Shown here: piece after piece, positions 44,302 through 52,650 of the stretch | Numbering within the stretch: the first letter of the stretch is position 1 | How the letters are laid out: each line of letters begins with the position of its first letter | Assembly: GCA_019635875.1 (NCBI GenBank) | Contig: JAHBYP010000005.1 | Location: forward strand, 248,001-312,000 | Direction: 5' to 3' | DNA length: 64,000 bases | Source: Alphaproteobacteria bacterium | GTDB lineage: Bacteria; Pseudomonadota; Alphaproteobacteria; Reyranellales; Reyranellaceae | The notes under the pieces: generated by a model | The model's input: only the letters and a program-made list of their open reading frames with translations | Told to the model about the DNA's origin: nothing | Databases searched by the model: none | Program-made: the position numbers and the translations under genes

Positions 44302-46416
44302 TCAGCGCCGGCGCTGGATCTCCTGGCTCCTCAGCGACTCCGCGACCTCGATGCGGCCGAACATGTCGGCGTCCATCACGACCTTGGGAAACTTCACCAG
44401 GCCGGCGGCCTTCTGGATGTCGGCCAGCGGCTTCAGCTCCTCGACCCAGTCGGCCTCGACGTCGAACTCCCAGACAACGGATTTGAGGTCCTGCTTGAGC
44501 ACGAAGCCATAGGCTTCCAGCCCGTCCTCGCCGTCGGCGACGACGATCTTCCAGTAGCGCGACGGGATCTGCACGATGAGCTCGCCGCCGTTCTCGTCCT
44601 CGCCCTTGAACGGCTTGTCCTTGGCGTCGTCGAGCACCGGCCCGGCGAAGATCACCACCTTCTCGCCCTTGGCCTGGCGCAGGATCATGTTCTCGAGCAG
44701 GCCCCAGTCGCCGCCCTTCGAGGACTGGTTGAACGCGGCGACCTGCGGCGAGCAATTGGTCACGTGGAAGCTGTCGCCGTTGGCGCGGCGGACCTGGGCG
44801 TAGCTCTTGCCCCATACCACGTCGTCGCGGCGCACGACGTGGCCCTTGTCGAAGGACTTGCGGTCGTTCTTGAAGAAGGCGTCGGGAAGCTGATGCTCGT
44901 CGGCGATGCGCGGCTCGTGCACCCACATCTCGACGTCGTTCTTCGACAGCCCGCCGAGCGCCGCGCGCGTATAGGCCTTGGTCGGATCGGGCCGGCGCGC
45001 CGTCTCGCGGGCATCGACGTTGCAGGCCGTGAACAGCGCCAGCCGCCGCTGCTTGTGCATCACGATGGAGAAGTGCTCGTAGGGAATGGCGATCTCGCCG
45101 TTGTCCATCGGCGCCGCCAGCGACTTTTTGGTCACGCCCGGCAGCGCGATGGCCTTGCTGAGAAACTTCGTCTCGTAGCCCTTGCGGTTGGCGTACTTGG
45201 TGTCGACCACCGGCGCCTTGTAGGCCTCGACGGCGACGGCACCGGCGGCGGGCAGCGGAGCCGGCGCCGCCGCCGTCTTCGCTGCCGACGTGCGGCCGCC
45301 GGCGGGCTCGACATCCGCGCTGAAGCCCAGCGGCAGGTCGATGCGCGCGCCACCGGCGACGGCGTAGACGCGCAGCGCCGAGATGCGCGACGGCGCGCGC
45401 TGATCGAAGATCTCGGGCAGCGGGTCGGGACCCGGTTCGGGCTTGTTCTCGCCCGCGGTGATCGCCAGCAGCTCGTCGCGCAGCGGCCCGGCGGGCGCGC
45501 GATGCCAGGCGGCGACGATGCGGCTGGCGCGCGCGCCGCGGTTGCCGACCCAGTCGATGTCGCCGTCCTCCGTGTCGTCGTCGGCGACGGCGCCGGTGCG
45601 GGTGAGCCACTGGCCCTTGCTGTTCTTGTTGGGCACCCCGGCGCTGTGCAGGCCGACCACCTGCCAGGTGTCGTTGAACAGCGGCGAGCCGGAGGAGCCC
45701 TGCGCGGTGTCCGAGCGATAGACCAGGAAGTCCGTCTCGATGCGCAGCAGCTGGTTCTCGCGCATGGCGACCTGCTTGGGCAGCCCCGAGGGATGCTGGA
45801 CGATCGAGATGAACTCGCCCTGGTTGATCTTGCCCAGGCCGGGGTCGAGCCGCAGGTAGCGGAAGCTCTCCAGCGTGGCGCCATCGCTGCCGCCTTCGGC
45901 CTGGCTGTCGACCGCGACCAAGGCGAAGTCGAGCGCCTGCTCGGCGTAATAGTAGAGGTCGGGCCGCACGCGGAAGGACGGGCCGCGCCGCTCGATGCCG
46001 TTGATGTCCAGCACGTAGTCGAACTGCGCCAGCGCCAGCCGCGCGTCGCCGTCGGTCGGGAAGACGTGGTGGTTGGTCAGCATGAGACGCGGCGAGACCA
46101 TGAAGCCGCTGGCGACGCCGATCTGCCGGCCGGCCTCGTTGCGCAGGATCACGCGGCAGACCGATCGCGCCGCCAGCAGACCGCGCTCGAAGTAGTTCAT
46201 GTCGACGAGATCGTTGGTGCCGATGATGCGTTCCTGCTCCGACTTCGAGGGCCGCAGCACCGACTCCGCGAGCTTGACCGTGCGCAGCATCATGCGCTCG
46301 GGGTCGTTGATCTGGGTCGGCTTCTTGTCGTCGACCGCCCTGCGCATGTCCGCCAGCCGCGCGGCGATGTCGCGGGTCGTGCGATCGACGATCGTCTTGA
46401 GATCCCGGGCCTTCAT
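44302..46416 (-). CDS. Trypsin-like protease fused to a DNA/RNA non-specific endonuclease
   Basis: 704 residues. An N-terminal helical ~85 residues of unknown family is followed by a trypsin-like domain with the triad His117 (LMLTNHHVFP), Asp163 (ALDFALVAVD) and Ser242 (TAQGSSGSPLF). A Pro/Ala linker (about 325-395) leads to an Endonuclease_NS (NucA) domain with the catalytic motif SFDKGHVVRRDD (His526), then Asn563 and the NxxxWxxLE-type WGLLENMI. Both enzymes look intact. No signal peptide, so it acts in the cytoplasm. GGGGGAGAC precedes ATG 46416. It is probably a self-destructive or defence effector; see findings. Confidence 0.85.
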   Translation of the reverse strand: MKARDLKTIVDRTTRDIAARLADMRRAVDDKKPTQINDPERMMLRTVKLAESVLRPSKSEQERIIGTNDLVDMNYFERGLLAARSVCRVILRNEAGRQIGVASGFMVSPRLMLTNHHVFPTDGDARLALAQFDYVLDINGIERRGPSFRVRPDLYYYAEQALDFALVAVDSQAEGGSDGATLESFRYLRLDPGLGKINQGEFISIVQHPSGLPKQVAMRENQLLRIETDFLVYRSDTAQGSSGSPLFNDTWQVVGLHSAGVPNKNSKGQWLTRTGAVADDDTEDGDIDWVGNRGARASRIVAAWHRAPAGPLRDELLAITAGENKPEPGPDPLPEIFDQRAPSRISALRVYAVAGGARIDLPLGFSADVEPAGGRTSAAKTAAAPAPLPAAGAVAVEAYKAPVVDTKYANRKGYETKFLSKAIALPGVTKKSLAAPMDNGEIAIPYEHFSIVMHKQRRLALFTACNVDARETARRPDPTKAYTRAALGGLSKNDVEMWVHEPRIADEHQLPDAFFKNDRKSFDKGHVVRRDDVVWGKSYAQVRRANGDSFHVTNCSPQVAAFNQSSKGGDWGLLENMILRQAKGEKVVIFAGPVLDDAKDKPFKGEDENGGELIVQIPSRYWKIVVADGEDGLEAYGFVLKQDLKSVVWEFDVEADWVEELKPLADIQKAAGLVKFPKVVMDADMFGRIEVAESLRSQEIQRRR

Positions 46417-46529
46417 CGACGTCTCCCCCTTGAGCCGCTCGAACGGTACCCGCAGCATGCGTCACAACCATGACGAATGCCAGATGGCGATCCTACCCGC
46501 GAGCGATCATATCGTGTCGGATGGGTGCT

Positions 46530-46736
46530 TTACGCCAGCGCGTCCTCATGCGGCGGCAACAGTTCGTCGCGGTAGGACTCGAAGCGAGGCGTGTCGGCGG
46601 CTCCCTGCCACTCGAGGATCAGCAAAGGCCAGCCGGGATCGCCGAGTGCCTTCCTGTCGAGCCACTCGCGCAATGCCCTGCGAATCAGGCCGCCCGATGG
46701 ACCACAGGCCCCGCTGCCGAACCAAGGCCATCGCAT
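46530..46736 (-). CDS. Possible small protein or remnant
   Basis: A 68-residue frame, MRWPWFGSG to PPHEDALA, with coding-like third positions in its last half (DPGWPLLILEWQGAADTPRFESYRDELLPPH). Its first codons overlap the end of a family B repeat. No family recognised. It could be a truncated gene end left beside the repeat. Confidence 0.3.
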   Translation of the reverse strand: MRWPWFGSGACGPSGGLIRRALREWLDRKALGDPGWPLLILEWQGAADTPRFESYRDELLPPHEDALA

Positions 46737-46907
46737 ATGGTCTCGGAGCTACCTTCCCCCGGAGGGGGAAGGTGGCGCGCGCAGCGCGACGGAAGGGGGA
46801 TGCCTCAACGAAATCGATGTCCGCCTTCGACATCCCCCTTCCGCCCTTCGGGCACCTTCCCCCTCCGGGGGAAGGTAAGACCAAGTCAAACCGGCCATAT
46901 GCGATGG
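46728..46907. repeat. Family B repeat, copy 5, with 13-bp terminal inverted repeats
   Basis: Outermost CCATCGCATATGG (46728-46740) pairs perfectly with CCATATGCGATGG (46895-46907). Inside lie ACCTTCCCCCGGAGGGGGAAGGT hairpins at both ends and the middle shared with copy 3. This is the best example of a MITE-like structure in this window; no transposase gene is present. Confidence 0.8.
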
Positions 46908-46955
46908 CCCGCTGCCGGCTGGTTCGCGGCACCGGACGAGGCAACGCGCCGCGCG

Positions 46956-49433
46956 TCAGGTGCGGCCGCCGCGCAGGCTGTCGGCGAGCGCCGAGAGCGC
47001 GCTGGCGATCTGCCGCGCGGTTTCCGGGGGCGGCAGCGGGATCCTGAGGTTGCGCGCGCCGCTCGACGGATCGCGCTCGATCCAGGGATGCGCCGCGACC
47101 CCGCCGTCGCCGGCGGCGGCCAGGGCGGCGACGAATTGCCCGCCGATCTGCGCCAGCGCCTGCCACGGATCGGTGACGGCGGCGCGCGACTCGGGCTCGA
47201 CCGGCGGACTCACGACCTGCTGCGGTGCCGGCGCCACATCGTCGTTGGCCGCGGTGGCGGCGGCAACCCCCGCCTCCTCGGCCGGCGTCATGGGCTGGGC
47301 CTCGCCGATGCCGCCGGTGACGCTCTCCACTTCCTTCATGAAGCGGTTCAGCCGCGAGCCGCCGAGCGAGATCTCGCCGCCGGCGCCGTCGAGGATGCCG
47401 GCCGACAGCGAGCGCTTGAAGGCCAGCACCGACAGCATGCCCTCCTCGATCGTGCCCTTGGCGACGAAGTTGACGATCCGCACCGGCTTCGCCTGGCCCA
47501 TGCGATGGATGCGCGCGATGCGCTGCTCGAGCACCGCGGGGTTCCACGGCAGGTCCATGTTCACGAGGGTCGAGGCGTGCTGCAGGTTCAGCCCGGTGCT
47601 GCCGGCGTCGGTCGACAGGAAGACGCGGCACGCGGGATCCTCGCGGAAACGCTGGACCAGCGCCGGCCGCTTGTCCGACGGCACGCCGCCGTGGAAGGCG
47701 ACATGGCCCAGCCCGCGCGCTTCGAGGCGGCGGACGACGATGTCCTGCGTGCGCGTCCATTGCGAGAACACCACAGCCCTGGAGTCGGGCTCGGCCAGCA
47801 GCTCGTCGAGCAGCGCCGCCAGCTCGTCGGCCTTCACGCCATGGTCGCTCTCCTGGTCGAGCAGGTAGGTGCTGACGCAGGACATGCGCATGTTCTGCAG
47901 GGCGCAGGTCATGCGCCGCTGGTCCTGGTCGGAGAGGAAGCCGGTGCGCCGCCAGCGCTGCACGATGCGCGCCACGACGTCGGCGTTCTCGCGATGGTGC
48001 GCCATCTGCATCTCGGTCATCGGCACCAGCAGCGTCTGGTCGCTGCGGCCGGGCAGCTGGCGCAGCACCTCGGACTTGCGCCGGCGGATCATCACCGGCT
48101 CGAGCGTGCGGCCGATCTTCTCCAGCCCGGTATAGCCGGTGACCCGTCCGGCCTCGTCCTTGACCTGGTGCTCGTGCAGCAGCTTCCAGGTCGGCCCCAG
48201 CCGATGCTGGTCGACGAACTGCACGATGGAGATCAGCTCCTCGATCCGGTTCTCCAGCGGCGTGCCGGTGAGCACGATGGCGTAGGCGCTGTCGATGCGC
48301 TTGAGCGCGCGCGCGGCGATGGTGTTCCAGTTCTTGACGCGCTGCGCCTCGTCGACGATCACCAGCTCGGGCGCCCAGGCGGCGATCAGCTCGAGGTCGG
48401 CCTGCAAGGTCTCGTAATTGGCGATCTTGCAGAAATCCTCGGCCGCGTAGTCCTTCTGCCGCTGCGCCCGGCCGCCGCCGACGACGCGCGCCGCGCGCTT
48501 GCCGTCGCGTCCGGTGAAGCGCGCGATCTCGCTCTGCCACTGATACTTCAGCGAGGTCGGGCAGATCACCAGCACGCGGGCGACGCCGAAATGGCGCGCC
48601 AGGATCTCCATGGCGGCGATCGCCTGGATCGTCTTGCCCAGGCCCATGTCGTCGCCGATCAGCGCCCGGCCGGCGCGCACCGCGAACAGCGCCCCCTCGG
48701 CCTGGTAGGCATGCAGCGGCGCCTTCAGGAACGCGCGCAGCTTGGGATCGGCGGCGCCTTTCGGGAACAACCGCTCGAGCGCCGCCGCGCGCCGCACCGC
48801 GTCGCGCCGGCCGGCGATGAAATCGAGCGCATCGTCGTAGACGCGCAGCTCGTGGCCGCAATCCGACGCCAGCGCGCGGAAGCGCTCCAGCCCCGCGAAG
48901 CGATCCTCCGGCAGCATGAAGTCGCGCGACGCGTCGAACAGGCGGGCGGCGGCTTCGCGCAGCGGCGCCGGACAGTCGGTGCCGGCACGGAAATGGACGC
49001 GGCGCTGGCCCTCGTTGCGCAGGTAGATCTCAGAGAAGGCCGGACGGTAGCCGCGCGCGAAGGCCGCCTTGGCGCCGCGCTTGCGCTCCAGCTTGGCCAG
49101 CGTGAACTCGATGTGCTTGCAGGTGCCGAGCTCGCCGGTGGCGTAGTCCGGGCAGGAGCAGAAATTGCCGCCCGGTCCGGGCCCGCGGATCGCCACGCGG
49201 TAGCTCGACTTCGAGGCCGGGTTGGTGACGCGGAACTCCGAGAAGAACGGCTCGGCGCCGATGTTCTCCAGGCCGAAGGCCTGCTCGCGGCCGAACTGGC
49301 GGCGCAGGCCGCGCTGCCACTCCAGCGCCGACAGCCCTTCCGGCGCGCGGGTGCGCGACAGCCTGGCTTCCTTGGGCTTGCGGGACGGGCTGCGCGGGGC
49401 ACGGCGGGGGGATGTCATCGACGCGTGTTCCAT
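46956..49433 (-). CDS. SNF2-family helicase with a SWIM zinc finger
   Basis: About 825 residues. N-terminal SWIM finger NFCSCPDYATGELGTCKHIEF (CxC..CxH) near 95-115, then an SF2/SNF2 ATPase: DDMGLGKTIQAIAAME (Walker A), VIVDEAQRVKNW (DEAQ, Walker B) and TGTPLENRIEEL; the helicase C half has STDAGSTGLNLQHA, WNPAVLEQRIARIHRMGQ. The C-terminal ~150 residues are low-complexity. SWIM-SNF2 proteins act on DNA-protein complexes (HepA/RapA-like). Start 49433 or 49418; neither has a strong ribosome site. Confidence 0.9.
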   Translation of the reverse strand: MEHASMTSPRRAPRSPSRKPKEARLSRTRAPEGLSALEWQRGLRRQFGREQAFGLENIGAEPFFSEFRVTNPASKSSYRVAIRGPGPGGNFCSCPDYATGELGTCKHIEFTLAKLERKRGAKAAFARGYRPAFSEIYLRNEGQRRVHFRAGTDCPAPLREAAARLFDASRDFMLPEDRFAGLERFRALASDCGHELRVYDDALDFIAGRRDAVRRAAALERLFPKGAADPKLRAFLKAPLHAYQAEGALFAVRAGRALIGDDMGLGKTIQAIAAMEILARHFGVARVLVICPTSLKYQWQSEIARFTGRDGKRAARVVGGGRAQRQKDYAAEDFCKIANYETLQADLELIAAWAPELVIVDEAQRVKNWNTIAARALKRIDSAYAIVLTGTPLENRIEELISIVQFVDQHRLGPTWKLLHEHQVKDEAGRVTGYTGLEKIGRTLEPVMIRRRKSEVLRQLPGRSDQTLLVPMTEMQMAHHRENADVVARIVQRWRRTGFLSDQDQRRMTCALQNMRMSCVSTYLLDQESDHGVKADELAALLDELLAEPDSRAVVFSQWTRTQDIVVRRLEARGLGHVAFHGGVPSDKRPALVQRFREDPACRVFLSTDAGSTGLNLQHASTLVNMDLPWNPAVLEQRIARIHRMGQAKPVRIVNFVAKGTIEEGMLSVLAFKRSLSAGILDGAGGEISLGGSRLNRFMKEVESVTGGIGEAQPMTPAEEAGVAAATAANDDVAPAPQQVVSPPVEPESRAAVTDPWQALAQIGGQFVAALAAAGDGGVAAHPWIERDPSSGARNLRIPLPPPETARQIASALSALADSLRGGRT

Positions 49434-49526
49434 TCGGAGGGGGTGTTCTCGTTGGCCGCGCATCGTATCGGCGCAGCGCCCCTCTTTGTAGCGGACCGAT
49501 CGTTCATCCACAGCCGGCGATGTGGA

Positions 49527-50636
49527 TCAGCCCGCCACCTCCTGCGCAACCGTGAACACCGCGCAGGGCTCGGCGATGCCGCGCAGGACGTGGGTGCCCA
49601 GCGGCAGCAGCGCAGCACCGCTCTCGGCGGCGAGCGCGCCCGAGACCAGGATGCTGCGGCCGAGCGGCCGGCACAGGCCCTCGAGCCGGCTGACGAGATT
49701 CACCGCCGGGCCGATGGCGGTGAAGTCCAGCCGGTCGGCGGCGCCGATATTGCCCCAGTAGATCTCGCCGACATGCAGCGCCGCACCGAACGGCAGCGGC
49801 GGCAGCCCCTGCTCCGCGCGCGCCTTGTCGAGATGGGCCATGCCGAGGCTCGAGGCAGCCACCGCGCGCAACGCGGCGTCGCAGGCGGCGGCGCGCGAGA
49901 GCGCGCCGGCAACCGGGAAGATCGCCAGCACGCCATCGCCGATGAACTTCAGCACCTCGCCGCCGAAGGCGTGCACGGGACCGGCGATGCGGTCGAACCA
50001 GGCGTCGAGCGCGGCGATCACCGCGTCGGGCGGATGGTTCTGCGACAGCTCGGTGAAGCCACGCAGATCGGCATAGAGCAACGCGGCCTGGATGGTCTCG
50101 CCCACCGCACGGCTGAGCGGCGAGGCCAGCACGCGCGCCGCGCTGCGCCGGCCGAGATAGGCCTCGAGCGCCGCCGCCAGGGTGGCGCGCGCCGCGAGCG
50201 TGGAAAGCGGCGCGGCGGCAAAGCGCGCCGCCTGGCCCAGCACCTCGGCCTCCCGCGTGGTGAAGGCGCGCGGGCCGATCCAGGCGAGCGACGGAGCGTC
50301 CGGCCGCATGCCGATACTGTCCAGATGCACCGGGCCCGAGGCCAGCGAGGCGAGCCAGCCCCGGCCGGCATCGCCCGCCGGTGTCGGCTGGGTCAGGCCG
50401 AGGCCGGCGAAGCCCAGGGCCTCGATCACCGCGTCGCCGTCGGCACGCCACAACCAGGTGCGCCGCGCGATCAACGGATGCGGCACGGCCAGCGTCAGCG
50501 CGCCGCCGGCGAGCGGCAGGCCATCGGCCCGCAGACGCGCGCCGAGCCCGGCGAGCAGATGGTCGGCGCCCGGCACATCGCTTGCTGAGTCGACGAGCCA
50601 GGCGAGCGTCGCGGAAAGCTGCATGCCGGCAATCAT
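49527..50636 (-). CDS. Class III adenylate/guanylate cyclase
   Basis: About 369 residues. The C-terminal cyclase domain has ALLYADLRGFTELSQNHPPDA (first metal Asp), EVLKFIGDGVLAIFP (second Asp and the catalytic loop) and WGNIGAADRLDFTAIGPAVNLVSRLEGLC. The N-terminal ~170 residues contain no recognised sensor and may be a degenerate GAF-like domain. ATG 50636 or 50624. It makes cAMP or cGMP; no receptor lies nearby. Confidence 0.9.
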   Translation of the reverse strand: MIAGMQLSATLAWLVDSASDVPGADHLLAGLGARLRADGLPLAGGALTLAVPHPLIARRTWLWRADGDAVIEALGFAGLGLTQPTPAGDAGRGWLASLASGPVHLDSIGMRPDAPSLAWIGPRAFTTREAEVLGQAARFAAAPLSTLAARATLAAALEAYLGRRSAARVLASPLSRAVGETIQAALLYADLRGFTELSQNHPPDAVIAALDAWFDRIAGPVHAFGGEVLKFIGDGVLAIFPVAGALSRAAACDAALRAVAASSLGMAHLDKARAEQGLPPLPFGAALHVGEIYWGNIGAADRLDFTAIGPAVNLVSRLEGLCRPLGRSILVSGALAAESGAALLPLGTHVLRGIAEPCAVFTVAQEVAG

Positions 50637-50701
50637 GCCACCGATGTTACTCGCGGCGCAGGTGGCAAGCGGCGTTATGGTGCGCCGATGAGGAGGCACC
50701 G

Positions 50702-51148
50702 ATGACAGCCGAACCCCTGGTCGTCCGCCGCGAGACGCAGATCGCCGCCCCGCCCGCCAGCGTCTTCGCCTTCCTGACCGACCCGGACAAGATCATCCGC
50801 TGGATGGGCAGCGAGGCCGAGATGGAGCCGCATCAGGGCGGTCTTTATCTGCTCAAGGGCATCGCCGGGCGCGCCGCGCGCGGCGCCTTTCGCGAGGTCG
50901 TGCCGGTGCACCGCCTGGCCTACAGCTTCGGCTGGGAGGGCAGCGAGCAGGTGCCGCCGGGCTCGAGCCTGGTCGAGATCGACCTGATCGACCGCGACGG
51001 CGGCACGCTGCTGCGCATGACCCACACCGGCCTGCCCAGCCAGGCGCAATGCGACGGGCACAATGCAGGCTGGGCACACTACCTGGCGCGGCTGACCCTG
51101 GCGGCGGCGGGCCTGGATCCCGGAGTCGATCGTCGGCCCGAGCCCTGA
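50702..51148 (+). CDS. SRPBCC family protein
   Basis: 148 residues. VVRRETQIAAPPASVFAFLTDPDKIIRWMGSEAEMEPHQGGLYLLKGI and the last helix GWAHYLARLTLAAAGLDPG fit the AHSA1/START fold. AGGAGG precedes the ATG. Divergent from the nucleotide cyclase gene. Confidence 0.88.
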   Translation: MTAEPLVVRRETQIAAPPASVFAFLTDPDKIIRWMGSEAEMEPHQGGLYLLKGIAGRAARGAFREVVPVHRLAYSFGWEGSEQVPPGSSLVEIDLIDRDGGTLLRMTHTGLPSQAQCDGHNAGWAHYLARLTLAAAGLDPGVDRRPEP

Positions 51149-51312
51149 TGCTGCGTGACCCGGTCGCGGCGCGGCAACGCGCGTTCACGTCGCCCGTTGG
51201 AAAGGTCCAGGCACCCATCGCCTCCGGGATTCCCCTTAGGGGCACACCGGAATGGCGCGCCGTCGACGCGCGGCGGACCATGCGGCATCGATGCCTGCAC
51301 GGAGACGCCGCC

Positions 51313-51546
51313 ATGACCCGCCTCTACTTCCACTGCAGCAACGCCCAGGACACCTGGGTCGATCCCACGGGCGCCGAGCTGCGCAATCTCGCCGAGGCCG
51401 ATCTCCACGCCAGGCGCCTGGTGCGCGTGCTGATCGCCGAGCCGACCCTGGAGGATTGGCGCGACTGGACGATGCATGTGCTCGACGAGGATGATGAGCC
51501 GGTCTTCAGCCTGCCCTTCGCCGCCGCCCTGGGCAGGCCGCACTGA
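51313..51546 (+). CDS. DUF6894-like small protein
   Basis: 77 residues. MTRLYFHCSNAQDTWVDPTGAELRNLAEADLHARRLVRVLI resembles the small DUF6894 group common in alphaproteobacteria (MPRYYFHLxD...D..G.EL.DL..AR..A). GGAGAC lies before the ATG. Role unknown. Confidence 0.7.
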   Translation: MTRLYFHCSNAQDTWVDPTGAELRNLAEADLHARRLVRVLIAEPTLEDWRDWTMHVLDEDDEPVFSLPFAAALGRPH

Positions 51547-51580
51547 ACGACGCCGCGCGGGCGACGCGAGGGAGCGCAGG

Positions 51581-52000
51581 ATGAGCGGACAGGACAACCC
51601 CACGCATTCCTTCAGGCAATGGGCCGAGCGCCGGCTGGCGGAGATCGAGGCGGCGCTGGCATCGCTGGAGACCGAGGCCGGCCAGCTCGAGGCCGGGCTC
51701 AAGGCCGAGGCCGATCACGCCATCGCCGGCCTGAAGCGACGGCGCGACGATCTGCGTGCGTTGCGCGACGAGCTGAAGAGCGAGGCCGCCGACGCCATCG
51801 CCATCCGCCGCGCCCAGCTCGAGGAGGCGCTGCACGAGGTCAAGGAGGTCGCCGAAGCGGCCGACGCGCAGATGGACAAACTGCGCGAGGCCGGCCGCCG
51901 GTCATCGGCGGCGCTGGGCGAGGCGCTGGCGCACTCGCGCCAGGCCTTCGACCACGCACTGCGCAAGGTGCGCGAGGCGCTGAAGTCGGCCAACGAGTGA
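51581..52000 (+). CDS. Coiled-coil protein
   Basis: 139 residues, almost entirely helical heptads (RRLAEIEAALASLETEAGQLEAGL; LHEVKEVAEAADAQMDKLREAG), with no other motif. A ribosome site GAGGGAG precedes the ATG. It follows the DUF6894-like gene closely. Structural or partner-binding role is a guess. Confidence 0.7.
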   Translation: MSGQDNPTHSFRQWAERRLAEIEAALASLETEAGQLEAGLKAEADHAIAGLKRRRDDLRALRDELKSEAADAIAIRRAQLEEALHEVKEVAEAADAQMDKLREAGRRSSAALGEALAHSRQAFDHALRKVREALKSANE

Positions 52001-52025
52001 GGCGCCGGCGTCCTGCTTCAAGGCG

Positions 52026-52084
52026 TTCGGGCCGCGTCGCTCCAGCGACGCATCATGAGCGCCGCTGGAGCGGCGCGGCCCGAA
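52026..52084. repeat. Inverted repeat between convergent genes (family D)
   Basis: 22-bp arms (52026-52047 and 52063-52084) beginning TTCGGGCCGCG, 21 of 22 pairing, with a 15-base loop. It lies between the coiled-coil and GFA genes. It could act as a bidirectional terminator, but no T-run follows, so it may be another dispersed repeat. Confidence 0.7.
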
Positions 52085-52109
52085 GGCAACCACCAAACCA
52101 AAAGACGAC

Positions 52110-52502
52110 CTACTGCTCGAAGCGACCCGAGGCGTCGCGATCGCGCTCGTAGCGTCGCGCCAGCGGAAACGGCGGCAGCCAGGACTCGCGACGGATGGTC
52201 CACAGCTCGTAGGTCGGCGTCAGCTGGTCGGGCGCGTCCAGCGCGCCCAGGTTCACGCCGATCTCGTCCGCCCAGCGTCCGAAGACCGGCGAGCCGCAGC
52301 GGGGACAGAAGAACCGCCCGGCGTAGTCGCGCGTCTCGCCCTCGATGGTCACGGCGTCCTGCGCGAACACGGCGGAGCCGTGGAACAGCGCGCCGTGATG
52401 CTTGCGGCAGTCGAGGCAGTGACAAAGGCCGACCCGGTAGGGACGACCCGACGCCACGAAGCGGACCTTGCCGCACAGGCAACCGCCGGTGAATCGATCC
52501 AT
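52110..52502 (-). CDS. GFA family protein (glutathione-dependent formaldehyde-activating-like)
   Basis: 130 residues. Zinc-binding cysteines CLCGKVRF, CHCLDCRKHHGALF and FFCPRCGSPVFG form the typical GFA/Mss4-like fold. Family name is historical; activity is uncertain. Confidence 0.9.
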   Translation of the reverse strand: MDRFTGGCLCGKVRFVASGRPYRVGLCHCLDCRKHHGALFHGSAVFAQDAVTIEGETRDYAGRFFCPRCGSPVFGRWADEIGVNLGALDAPDQLTPTYELWTIRRESWLPPFPLARRYERDRDASGRFEQ

Positions 52503-52650
52503 GCTGCGTCTCCTCGAAATTCAAGCGGCCATCCATGGCCAAAGTCTATGGTCGCCGATTGCCGCGTCGGCTATAGAGTGCGCACCAATTCGCCGACGCA
52601 TTCGCGCGCGACTCTCCAATGGCTCGTGGCTGAGCGGGAACGGGATAGCG

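Noticed and set aside
46470..50588. 1372-codon plus-strand open frame
   Set aside because: Antisense to the SNF2 helicase and nucleotide cyclase, both with clear motifs. Composition is that of a shadow frame.
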